Positions 11,519 to 21,840 of a DNA stretch of 64,000 nt are shown in pieces. The stretch lies in assembly GCF_009870125.1 (NCBI RefSeq), contig NC_046680.1, forward strand, positions 11,718,001 through 11,782,000. The letters are read 5' to 3'. The notes beneath the pieces were generated by a model that saw nothing but the letters and a program-made list of their open reading frames with translations, was not told where the DNA came from and ran no database searches. The stretch's first letter is position 1; every line of letters begins with the position of its first letter. Origin of the DNA: Drosophila pseudoobscura (taxonomy: Eukaryota > Arthropoda > Insecta > Diptera > Drosophilidae). Made by a program: the position numbers and the translations under genes.

Positions 11519-12438
11519 TTATTATTATTAAAAACGAACATTGCTTGGCATTTCCCTTGGATTTTGTTTGATTCTCTTGAAGTATTTCAAAGATAGGACT
11601 AATCAGCCTTCGATAAAGTTGGTTTATAACAGATAAGAGAGCACGAACATTCGTTCTAAAGTCCGCCAAAAGTAAAGTTTTATTAAAAATTTCTTGTCGA
11701 AGAATTGTCTGGACGGCTTTCGGCTGATGGATACAATATAAATCCCCATGTGGTTTGGGGACCTCGCACCGATCTCAATGAATGCATTACTTTTGTGAAT
11801 GAAAAAACGAAAGTGTTGGCTGAGGTCTAGCATTGAACCCTGAGGTGTAGCTGTCCTTCGCTTCGATATGCTCTACCGGCAATCAGTTGCCTTCCATGAT
11901 TAATTGCCTCGATTCGGTGGGTCTTGTCTGTACGCGATAGTCAGTGATTGATTGCGAACATAATAAATTATAACATAATAATTTAATTGAATTGGAAAAG
12001 ACCGACTGTGGACGGCTGAATGGTGAATCATAGACACCGACCGAGTCACGTGGGTTCCATGTAGAAGACACCTGTACCTGTCAGGGGTTGGACCCGGTAG
12101 CGGCAGTGGCCCGGTAACCATGTCAACTTTTGGCCCAGGCGGACCGGCCGACTGTTTTGGGGGTTGCAGTGCTGACCAGCATTACCAACATCTGTCCTGC
12201 ACCTGACCCGTTACACATGCGTTAAATCGATATGCCGCAGCCATGAGGTGGTTGTTTTCCCCTTTTGGCCAAAACAAAGTGCCGCTCGACCATGGCACAA
12301 CTAACGAATTGTCAAATGGGGTTCAGTTCAGTTTAATCCTTAGTTCGAAATCAGTTGGCCATGGCACTCCTGTCAGTTGAAAACTGACTACTTAGATGAG
12401 TTGCCCCCCGATTTCTGATTACTAATTTGCAAGCGATT
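11519..12438. other. Intergenic DNA before dila
   Basis: About 0.9 kb with no supported gene. It must contain the dila promoter and 5' leader. I see no TATA box. I searched it for an RFX X-box, expected for ciliary genes, and found no good match. Confidence 0.5.
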
Positions 12439-15400
12439 ATGGATCTAAGTCTTCAGGGCTCGCAGGTAGGTGGACTAGACTCCCTCTACTATTATCCTGT
12501 TTCGCTGTACTCAAACTTTGGACGCAGATAAACCTCGCCACACGACAGAAATTGAAACCGAAGTACAACAGTCGCTCGTTGACGACTCTCCACAATCCGA
12601 GCCCGCACTTTCGGCCCCGTTCGGCAAACTTCCTGCAGCAACGCAGTCGCTCCTCGCCCTTCCTGGGACGACCACAGTCCGCGGACCCGAAGTTCGGACA
12701 ACGGCTGAGCGTCTACTTCAACGATAAGGAGCTCAAGTCCCACAGCAAGGTTTGTTGAGCATACCACAAGCATATTAAGGATCTTTCCATCATTTTAATA
12801 TCTTATACATCTTCAGCGCCAAGTGTCTTCCAACGATTTGCTCAAGACCCTGCTGGGGGAGCCCATCAAACGGAGCTGGTTGTGCCGCAGCGCCAGCGCG
12901 TGCAACTCTTCAGAGTCGGACTTCTCCTCGCAAAAGCGCACTCCGGACAGCAGCGAGGGAGAGCAGCAGCTGGAGCGCTTCCTGGTGACTATGCCCGTCG
13001 GGGATAAGAACAAGTCCTTTGGTACCAACTGGACGGGCCAGAGCCAGGGCCAGGGCCAGGGTCAGGGTCTCAGCAATGCGACCCTGCTGCAGAAGACAGC
13101 CAAGCCGGATCTGCCGGGGCGTGTGTCCTTCAGCAAACCCAACATGCACCACGATGCAGACTCTAGCGACTGCGACAATGACAAGCAGGAAGCACGGCCC
13201 AGCATCTCGGCTCCCGGCCCAATAGCTCTGCCCAGCTTCCACAGCAAGGCGGAGCCCCCGGATTCGGCTGGCCAGAAGAAATCCGTGCACTTTGGCTCTA
13301 CCGCAGCCGAGGGCGAAGTTCTGGCCGAGACGTACGAGTACCCCAAGTGCCCCTCGGAGAACTGCACCTGCAGTACGCGTTCCTCCTCCACCACCAGCAT
13401 GAATGAGGCCTCTTCCGCTGAGGTCAAGTGTGCCTGCGACACCCCCAGCTGTCGCTTTATGGAGTCCACTCCGCTCCTGGACATGGCGCTTCCATCTCCG
13501 CCCTCTCCCCCTCTGCTGGTTCCCCAAAAGTCCACCACGCCAGAGCTAAACGTCATCAGGGAGTACAAGCAGGCAGTGGGGGTTCAGATCGTAAGGAACC
13601 ATCTCGGCACGGACCGTTCACCCAAGCATAAGGAGCCGTTGAACAACATCGAGCCGCTTCCCAGCTATCTGGACAAGTATGCCCCAGTTCCAACACAGTC
13701 AGCGGCAGCGGCACCGGCCAAGGAGAAGCAGAACAATCTATCCGAGACCAAGAACCTGGCCACTATTATTCCAAAGGGCTCTCCGAAGAATAACAGCACC
13801 AACAGTGCCTCCTGCCAGCAGTACCCCAGTGCCAGCGGTCGGAACTTTGGGGCCGAAAACAACTTTCTCCCAGCGGTGCATGATGACCGACGAAAGTACG
13901 GCAACGGCAACAGCAACAGCAGCGCAGACTCGGTCATTAACAACTACCTGAAGGTGGCATCCACTCCGCCATTTGTGGGAAAGAAGAAGGAGAATGTAAA
14001 GCCCGCCAGTGCCGAGGCCAACAACAACAGAATCAGCAAGTCGAAGCTCCCAAAGACAGGAATACCCATTAGCGCCTGTCCCGCTGGGAAGCTCAAGAAG
14101 GCGGTCAGTGTGGGGAGCCTGCGGGAGGAGCGCAAGCTCAGTGAATACAATCTGGACAAGGTGGACAGCTGGATGAGCATACAGGAGCAGAAGCAGGCTC
14201 GTGCCCAGTTTGAGGAGTTGCACAAGCAGAGACTGGACGGGAATGGTCTGGAAGATGCCAATGACATCGATAGTGGGTCACAGCTGTCCCTGAAGTCAAA
14301 CGAAGACTCCAGGGACTCCACCTACGACGAGATCGTGTCGGTGATCAAGGAGATCGAAGAGGACAAGAAGAGAGGTAAATTGTTAGACAGAGTGGAGTAT
14401 ATACCCCGCTCCTTCTTCCTTAAACTGATCTCGGTCCTAATAGAATATCATCTTTATAGACAACTATGCCGAACGTCTTCCCAACGACCTTAAGCTCAAC
14501 CTAAAGTTGGATTCGCGCTGCGAAACCGCCGAAACGGGGACTATGAGTGAGGGACCTGTCCAGGAGAGCGGCGACAAGTACAAGTAAATATCGAGTTGAA
14601 TAAGGTCGAAATGAACTCTAAAGAAATAACGAGAATTTCAAACCGTTCTAGGGACATCTTGGCCTATCTGAACAATGTGGAAAGTAGCTGTGACAAGACG
14701 CTGATGGAAACGCGGCGGTCCATGCCGGATAGCAATCGTTCGGAGGTTGAGTTTGTGGTGGAACCCGACATCACAGACGAAGTGCCTAAGTAGGTGAACG
14801 ATCCTGAACCTTTCTCCTAGCTTTTCTGATCGATTTGGCTCTGCTTTCCAGGCTATCGGAACTGTTGATGCTGCCCAACCATCAACTGGCCCGCCGTGTC
14901 ATTGGCCTGAGCCTGCGGGCCAATGAGCTGGCCAATGCCATTCACCTGTCCAAGGAGCATGTGCTGCAGTTGCGCGAGGAGAAGCAGAAGTCGCTGCGGG
15001 CCGAGAAGGCAAACAATGCCGGCAAGCTGCGCGACCAGAAGAAACACTACGAGGAGGTGGTGTCCCGGCATCAGGGCTTTATTGAGCAGCTTCTGAAGGA
15101 TAAGGGGTCGTTGTGCGAGAAGGTGGCTGCCCTGACGCGGCGCCTGGAGAGCCAGAACCAGGCCTGGGAACATCGACTGGAGACGGAGCTGACGCGGGCC
15201 AAGGAGACTACACTGGCGGGCGAGAAGATCCGACGCGAGCGCTGGGTCCGCGAGAACACCAAGAAGATTAAGGTGGGTTAGGTGGAGGCAAGTTTTTAAT
15301 AGTTCTGTTTAATTTTTCTGACATTTCCACGTCCACTGGTAGGAGCTGACGGTGAAGGGCCTGGAGGCGGAGATCAACAAAATGAACTGCGACCATCAGC

Positions 15401-16553
15401 GCGAGGTCACGGAGCTGAAGCGAAGCCATCAGATGCAGTTGCTCGACGCTCTTGAGGAGGCGCGCCTGAAGCACGAGCAGATCGAGACGGGCATTCGGGA
15501 GAGCTGCACGCAGGATCGCGAGTCCATCATAGAGAAGGAGCGCACTGCAATACGAGAGCGCTTCGAGCGCCAGCTGCAGGAGGAGCAGAGGGCCCAAGCG
15601 GATCAGCGCCAAAAGTTGAGCGAGGAGTTCGCCGCCGAACGGGAGCGGCTGCAGACGGAGCTGCGGCAGAAGGAGAGCGACTACCAGGCCAAGCGCCAGG
15701 AGGCGCAGCGCGAGCAGGACATCGAGCTGGAACAGGCCAAGTTCGAGATGCAGGAGAGGATGGCAAAGCAGGAGGAGAAGTACCAGAACCGCATCAACAC
15801 CATCGAGCAGCAGTACCTGTCCGACTTCGAGCTGTGGAAGGCGGAGTACGAGAACAAGTGCAAGTTGGACCAGGCCGAGAAGGAGAATGCCATCCGGCAG
15901 CACTATCGGGCGGAGCGGGATCGCCAGTTGGATGAGCTGGTGGTGCGCATGGAGGCCGACGCCCTGCAGAACGGCGAGGAGCACGAGCAGAAGATCGCGT
16001 AAGTAACTTGAATGCTTGTGTAGCCAATTCTTCTGCAACGTCCATCCTTTGCAGCCGGCTCAAGGAAAAGTACGAGAAGGATCTGACCTTGGCCGAGAGT
16101 GTGGAGAAGTCCCTGAGGGAGAAGTATGCCGAGACGCGGAGCAAGTTGGCCGAGGCCGATGCCCAGGTGCGCAACTCCCAGGCGGAGGTCCAGCAGCTCC
16201 AGCTGGAGCTCAGCCACAGCAAGAAAATGTGCGGCGACATCATCGGAGAAAGAGACAAGCTCCGCGAAAACCTCAACGCGGACATTCAGAGCGAGCTGAG
16301 CGTCCTCAGCGAGCGCCACAAGCAGGAAATGGAGCAGCTCCAGAAACGGTAAGCAACAACACCATGGCCCCATCCGCGAAATGTTCGCCCCTCATTTATC
16401 AATCACTTCTCGATTTGCAGGGTCCACCATACCATTCACCGACAGGAGGAAACCATTGAGGTACTCAAGGGCGACAACGATGGGCTGCGACAGCAGTGCC
16501 TCAAACTTAACGCTGTCATTCGGCAGCAACGAAAGGACTATTGCGTCAAGTAG
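12439..16553 (+). CDS. dila: Dilatory, CEP131/AZI1 family centriolar satellite and transition-zone protein
   Basis: Nine exons join in frame: 12439-12465, 12528-12749, 12817-14374, 14460-14583, 14652-14789, 14852-15272, 15343-15998, 16055-16348 and 16421-16553, giving 1190 residues. The first ~690 residues are basic and Ser-rich and probably disordered. From about residue 710 the chain is an almost continuous coiled coil. The core around exons 6-7 (RERWVRENTKKIK, then ELTVKGLEAEINK) matches the corresponding core of vertebrate CEP131 closely, and the helical register continues to the C-terminus. Known role of the family: centriolar satellite or transition-zone protein needed for cilium assembly, in flies in sensory neurons and sperm. 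The ATG at 12439 was chosen because it precedes a good donor and keeps phase 0 into exon 2. Intron phases agree at every junction. The 3' end converges on the lectin gene on the other strand. Confidence 0.93.
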
Positions 16554-16728
16554 ATATCTAGGATACGAGTACTCGTAGTAGATAGCTTCATAAACATAAA
16601 TACTTCCAAAGAGTAAAAAGAATAGAAACTTACCCGCTCCATAAATTTATTAATTTAACTTTGACTGAATGGGAAACCCTTTTTTCGTTAACAAAGAAAT
16701 TATTCTGACTGGGCGTGATTGCTAACTT

Positions 16729-16734
16729 AATAAA
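16729..16734 (+). terminator. Poly-A signal of dila
   Basis: AATAAA lies 176 bases after the dila stop and only 6 bases from the stop codon of the convergent lectin gene. The lectin's own signal on the minus strand lies at 16646-16651, so the two 3' UTRs probably overlap. Confidence 0.5.
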
Positions 16735-16739
16735 AATAA

Positions 16740-17329
16740 TTATCTGCGGCAGGCGTTTGCCTCATGCCTCGGCAACGAATTGTAGCCACTCGAATATCTG
16801 CTGAACTGATGTTCCTTCATGCAGAAAATAGATTCAGCGCAGACAAACATCTTCTCCTCCTCACATCGGGCAGCCCAGACACCGAAGGTTTCCTGGTCCG
16901 AAGACCTTATAACTGCACAGTTATGATGCTCGTCGCTCAAGCCACTTTCGAGTGGCAAATATCGTCTACTGTGGTGGGTTGATACGTAACTCCAGTCCTC
17001 TGTAAAATTCCTGTTCAAGCCAAACCAGTACTCCGAGTGACTTAGAGTCAGGGAACTCAGAATTCGAAAGTGTTTCTCAGTATCAAAGTCTGCCAGGCAC
17101 ATGCTCATTCCCATGCATATGTCCAATGCAGTTTCCCAGTTTTTCTACGCGAATTTAGATTGAAGTTGTGAGCTGTGGAAAATGTTAAGAATACAATCAG
17201 CTCAACTACCTTTACGACACTGAAGTAGTGGCAAGTTCCTCTGGACTCCACTCGATGAGTGTCGATGATAAAAATAAGGAAAACTATGGATATAAAAATT
17301 GAAAATCGGAGGTCTCGATCTAGATCCAT
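16740..17329 (-). CDS. Small secreted C-type lectin-domain protein (copy 1)
   Basis: Two exons, 17329-17210 and 17144-16740, with a 65-base intron, encode 174 residues. Residues 8-23 form a hydrophobic signal peptide (IFISIVFLIFIID). The rest is one C-type lectin fold: CHYFS at the start, NWETALDIC, MCLADFDTEKHF, YWFGLN, then NCAVI, WAARC and KMFVCA, with the cysteines in the expected order. Ca-binding EPN/QPD and WND triplets are not clear, so sugar binding is uncertain. A second gene of the same design lies at 21254-21840. ATG 17329 was preferred over an upstream in-frame ATG because it sits right before the signal peptide. Likely extracellular, as in the large fly families of immune or accessory-gland lectins. 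Confidence 0.85.
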
Positions 17330-17514
17330 GTCGGCTTCAATGCAAAGTAGTGCAGGGGCATGACCAGCAGCTACCAAATGAGATTAGGGCATAGAAAACT
17401 CTGTTATTGCTACAGAGGCATGCCAAATGGATTGGATTTATACATTTGTACGCAGTAATCGTTTATTTCCGAAATGTTCCTTCAATATTTATTCATTTTA
17501 TTAGTCTCGATCAC

Positions 17515-18104
17515 TCAAGTGTTTCGATCAAATAAATTAATTACCACAACGAACCCACCAACAATCTTGCCATTTTTCAGGAAGGAAAAACTGACTCTGT
17601 TGAGTCCTTTAATTGTGAAAGATGGCCAATTATCGGTGGACATGGCAACATTTTTAGCGTAATATTCACCCTTGTGGAACGGGCACAGGTCATCGCCGGT
17701 GGGTAAGTTTGAATCCAAAAACGAGGGCTGGTAATATTTTCCAAAAATGTTCTTCATAAAATCGCATGGCTTGGTGCGTATTTTCAAATTCATTGGCATC
17801 CATTCTCCGTTCTTAAATGTCGCAATATCTATCCATACGTCATATTGCTCATCCATATCAACGTGGCTGATTAAAGATCCATTTAGCAGTCGGTCTCGCC
17901 CAATTAATTTGAGATTGAATTCAAACAAGGTTTCTTCATCAACCTTTATTTTCTCGAGTGATTCAAGTCTTACATCATAGTTTGATATTCGCCGGCACTG
18001 TAAGTCCACTGTAAGTGTTTGCTTGGCATATGTGGAAAACAAATATCTACCAATGTAGGATCAAGCCACAGGATGAGAACAACCGTTGCACACCATACGG
18101 ACAT
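17515..18104 (-). CDS. Small secreted protein, DUF1091/DM11-like
   Basis: Two exons, 18104-18051 and 17997-17515, join in phase 0 across a 53-base intron and encode 178 residues. The first exon is a signal peptide (MSVWCATVVLILWL). The second has the conserved pattern of this insect-only family: an early CRR, then KPCDFMKN, a SNLP-like stretch, CPFHKGEYY and a C-terminal beta-rich part. Family members are compared with MD-2-like lipid-binding folds, but most have no known role. An alternative acceptor 11 bases upstream breaks the frame, which decides the junction. A poly-A signal lies at 17488-17493 on the same strand. Family call by motif only. Confidence 0.72.
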
Positions 18105-18413
18105 TTTCACTTATATGTAGTTATTCTGCTGCTGTACTGGGTCCGTAGCCATCAGTCGATCTTTATATATACGAGTACGAAAGTTTTGCATGCTGAACAC
18201 TAATTAATTTAGGACTTTTCGTTTGACACAGATGTGCATATTAATAACTAGTTCTGCGATGGAGGCGTGGCTCAAACTAATGTTAAATGTTGGCACGTTT
18301 TCCTTGCATGAACTGGCACATCTATATACTGTAGGGCTGGTGCTTTTGCTGAACGGAAGACACTTTTTTGAATGGAAAGACTTCCATAATACATCTAAAA
18401 TAAAAGCACTAAT
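18105..18413. other. Short intergenic stretch
   Basis: It holds the promoter side of the DUF1091/DM11-like gene and the 3' side of the small gene that follows. I see no other feature. Confidence 0.4.
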
Positions 18414-18682
18414 TTATTTCGAATTCAAAAAGCGCGCCTTTTCATCACGTTCTTCAGCACTGAGCATAGCACGATAGTGGACTTATGAGGAAATAAAAGC
18501 AATGTGTTGTATTAAATATTTTTCGCTCATTACTTTCAAACAATTAATATTTGGCGCGCACCACTCGTATCAAGTCGATGGTATCGATAGCCGAACTTCA
18601 ATCGGGTAAGACTCTCTTTGAACCGGTTGACGACAATGAGCCCCATTCCATACACAATGTTGCTGGCAACACTAATTTTCAT
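18414..18682 (-). CDS. Candidate two-exon microprotein gene (62 residues)
   Basis: Exon 1 runs 18682-18562 and exon 2 runs 18481-18414. They join in frame across an 80-base intron with GT...AG ends and a pyrimidine-rich acceptor. The 62-residue product starts with a short hydrophobic stretch (VASNIVYGMGLIVVN), followed by a basic part (RFKESLTRLKFGYRYHRL) and a charged tail with LSAEERDEKARF. AATAAA overlaps the stop codon, as in very compact fly genes. An AG after a pyrimidine tract lies just before the ATG, so a leader exon is possible. The shape (one N-terminal membrane-like helix, then basic residues) resembles small mitochondrial inner-membrane proteins, but I do not recognise a family and give no function. 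Chance remains possible. Confidence 0.4.
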
Positions 18683-19539
18683 ACCCTAGGAAAAAGGATA
18701 TTATAGAATTGAGAAAATGTTTCTCATCACAGGCACCGTAGGTTACAAGATACTAATCATATGCATCAATATGTCTTAAACGTATCAGTTTGAGAAAATT
18801 TCTTTATTAATAACGTTTTATAAGGAGTTTGGATATCATTGTCTTCATATGAAAATATCGAAATAGGGTATGCAAAGGACTATACACGCAACAAGTCTTC
18901 AAATGCCAGCAACATTGGGACTGTTTTTTTTTTGGTGAACTATTTGGTTTAAGCCAAAAACTAGCCAATCTTGTATAAAATTTATTCTAACTTGAGCAAT
19001 ATGAACGACTATGCTCTTTGGTTTTTTTTTTGTTTTGACCTATTTTGCTAAAACCTTATTTTGGACAAGATCCAATATAAGCAAGTACTTAGAATAAGCT
19101 CGTTTAGAAACAAATTTATTCATAAATCGTATAAAATTATGTGGGCATGGCGGAATGTTCTATCTAGCTAGTAATATTCGACCGAACATCAAAATTTAGC
19201 AATATGGTTTCCAATCCTTGACGGAGAATTATTAACCTATTATAAGCCAAGAGGGTTTTTCAAATTTCCGCCGAAAATAATGAAAATGTAATAATTTTAG
19301 CGCAGCGTGAAATATGGCCGTTTTTGTAAGTTCAGAGGAAATATGGAATGGATCTACAAGAAGAATTTACATGCGTTAATATTTCCCGACATTTACCTCA
19401 AGTAGTTGAACTATTTAAATAAAGGGGGCTTAAGTGGGCCAAGTTCGTCAGTATATTTACGGTATATTTTTAAAATGAGATGGTCATATTTTGGTATATT
19501 TCTGATGGTCTTTCCAGCGTGGCGGGAGTTTTGTTAATT
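18683..19539. other. AT-rich intergenic DNA
   Basis: No gene is supported. The stretch contains T-runs and scattered CTATTTTGC/AAAACC motifs. It includes the start region of the nine-exon gene at 19540. Confidence 0.4.
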
Positions 19540-21126
19540 ATGCTAAACAAAAATTTCTCTACTATTAGCAACTGCTTTCCGCTGGTTTGCAAGGTGAGTG
19601 ATAGTCGGAGGAAGGTGCGTTGATAATAAATACAATGCCTGTTTTTACCACATAGACCATAGAAACACAATGCGGAATTACGCAGCAGGGACCTGTGGCC
19701 AGGTACGAGCTGGACCAACTCCTGAGACAACTAAATGCTAAGGAAAGGGTGAGTGCGCCAGTTTCGATGCACATGAATACATATGTACAAAAGGATACCT
19801 TCTAGCTATTGGCATCCAAATTCTATTGCCAGTTACCAGCCAATGTTGGCAGCTTTCGGGTTTTACTTCAGCTACAGCAATTGCGGATCCTCACCGCCAC
19901 GGAGTATATATTAAGGTACGATTCGCCTAATTCAATATGATCAAAAAGTGACAATGATTCATCCCTGATATCAGTAAAGAACACTCTGAGCAGCTCCAGG
20001 TGAATTTAATTATATTTCTGGAAACTGAGTACGAGCTCCTGGCCAATCTCTTTGTATCTGCGGCCTATGGTTGGTTCATACCCAAATGATATTTGCACAT
20101 CATTTTATGTGCTTCTATTCTTGACAGATGCGGAGTCTGGAATGAAGCTTTCGGCTATTCTGGCAGACGCTTTGGGCAATCTCTTTACTGGACTCGTGGC
20201 CGATCCGAAGATAAGCAACCTAAGCTATGTCGATCCGTTGTGCAGTGCCCTGCCAGGTAAGAGGACCCAGGAAATATCTTCAAAATAATGCTTTGATGCT
20301 AGCAGCCGATGCCATGGGCGTGTGTATGAATATGCATTTGAGCACCTTGCTGGAACTGCACAAAGCTAAGGACATCAATGAGGCATTTGCCAGCTTTAGT
20401 GCCTGGATCAATGAAGGTGTGGACGAGCTAACCTTTGTAAAGCTTCTCTGTGAAAAGGTTTCCATTGTCGGATAAAGGCTAGTTGCTGAGACTAACTGAA
20501 ACATTCTTTCAGCTCTTTGCCTGCCATCACCAAGAGGCTCTTCAAGTCCTGTTCAAACAGTCAAACTCCGAAAACTTCACGAATTGGAAGTTCTACCTCA
20601 TCTTGGTGCAGTCCATAGCCAGCACCTGCAATTCGGAAACAACAGCGTTTATGAAAAGTAAACATTGGTTTGAAGGTCTATACCCATGTATACATATTTA
20701 TGCATATCCACCATAGAATACCTCAAAAGCCGAGTACTGCACATGGCTACAACTGGTTGTCTGACTTCTCTCTTGCATTTGTTGCTGACGGCGCGTGCCA
20801 CGTCAGCCTGCACAATGGACATTCACAGCAATCTCGATAACTACGCTAAGTGGTACAAGCAGAACATTGGGGAAATGTCCTACCTCCTGCGACCAGAACA
20901 TTTTCAGATGGCCCTAGGTCTTCTAGAGGAGTCGTTGCATTATGAAAGTGAACTGCAGTACCTCGAGGTAAAGCCTTTTCATATCCCAAATGTGCGGAAT
21001 TCTAATTGTTTTTCATTAAAGATCCATGCCGCGATTGCTCTATCACCTGGAGGTCGAATTGTTCAGGCGTACAAAACAAAATGTAGAGCATATTTGTCCC
21101 AGTTAAAAAAAGGGGAGAAAGCGTAA
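19540..21126 (+). CDS. Unrecognised helical protein, nine exons, 377 residues
   Basis: Nine exons join in frame: 19540-19593, 19656-19748, 19806-19915, 19975-20069, 20128-20256, 20306-20457, 20513-20657, 20717-20967 and 21022-21126. All introns are 48-62 bases and every phase agrees, which is strong evidence for a real gene. The product has no signal peptide or membrane segment. It is rich in Leu and Ala, with repeated amphipathic helices such as LLQLQQLRILTATEYIL, LSAILADALGNLF and LLHLLLTARATS, suggesting a HEAT- or TPR-like helical repeat fold. The C-terminus is basic (SQLKKGEKA). I do not recognise the family. The ATG at 19540 is the first one in frame with exon 2. AATAAA follows at 21143. 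Confidence 0.8.
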
Positions 21127-21253
21127 GCGTCTGAAGAAAAATAATAAAAAAAATAATCTTAGCAGCTGACTGCGGTCTTAGGATAAGGTTTCGAACTCAA
21201 GGTTCAGGCCAATTGAAAGTAATTTATTAAAATAGCAGCGTAGCATTACAAAT

Positions 21254-21840
21254 TCAAATGCCGAGTATAGTCGATACTTCAGGGCTGAGCTGGCAGGGCA
21301 CTTCCGTGGGGAAGTTGGAAATAAAGCTGCTGTTCGTCTCAAGGCCATTGCATTTTACGGTAGGGGTGCACACAAATCGTTTGAGCTGCCCGCAAGATGC
21401 TGTACTAATAGCGTACGCGTCAGGACCCAAAGGTTTTAGGTACCCACACGCTGTTGATAATGAAAGTTGGGATTGTGGCGGCACGTAGTTCTGCGGCTGG
21501 TTAGAGGATACGTATTTAAAGGTAATTTTCTCGTATCCATTTAAGCCGAACCAATACTCTTCGCGGTCAAGCAGTTTACTTTCGATCTCTTGGAAGGTTT
21601 GTGCGGTGCTTACATCAGCCAAGCACATACTTAATCGTTGGCAGGAAGTCAGGGCATCAAACCAGTCGCGCTGTTGGTGGCAGATGTCAGCTTCTTTGAC
21701 GACAAGTAACACAGAAATAAATCTACCTTGTCAGTGCTGAAATAATGGCATCCGGAGGAGTTTACTTCACCGATTTGCCAATTCCAGATGCATACAAATA
21801 TGCTCAGACAAAATGTGAGCCGCTTCACCTGTAGATCCAT
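21254..21840 (-). CDS. Small secreted C-type lectin-domain protein (copy 2)
   Basis: Two exons, 21840-21727 and 21670-21254, with a 56-base intron, encode 176 residues. The N-terminus is a signal peptide (LTFCLSIFVCIWNW). The mature part has CHYFSTDK, RDWFDALTSCQRLSMCLAD, YWFGLN, a Cys-containing CGYL segment, SCGQLKRFVC and a final CNG. Design and intron position match copy 1 at 16740-17329, so the two are dispersed duplicates on the same strand with unrelated genes between them. Canonical Ca/sugar triplets are not evident. Alternative acceptors exist nearby; the chosen one gives the same exon joint as copy 1. A poly-A signal lies at 21223-21228. Confidence 0.85.

Noticed and set aside
15268-16038. 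256-codon Leu-rich frame on the minus strand
   Set aside because: Complement of the Glu/Lys/Gln-rich coiled coil of dila; CTG/CTC Leu runs are the mirror of CAG/GAG codons.
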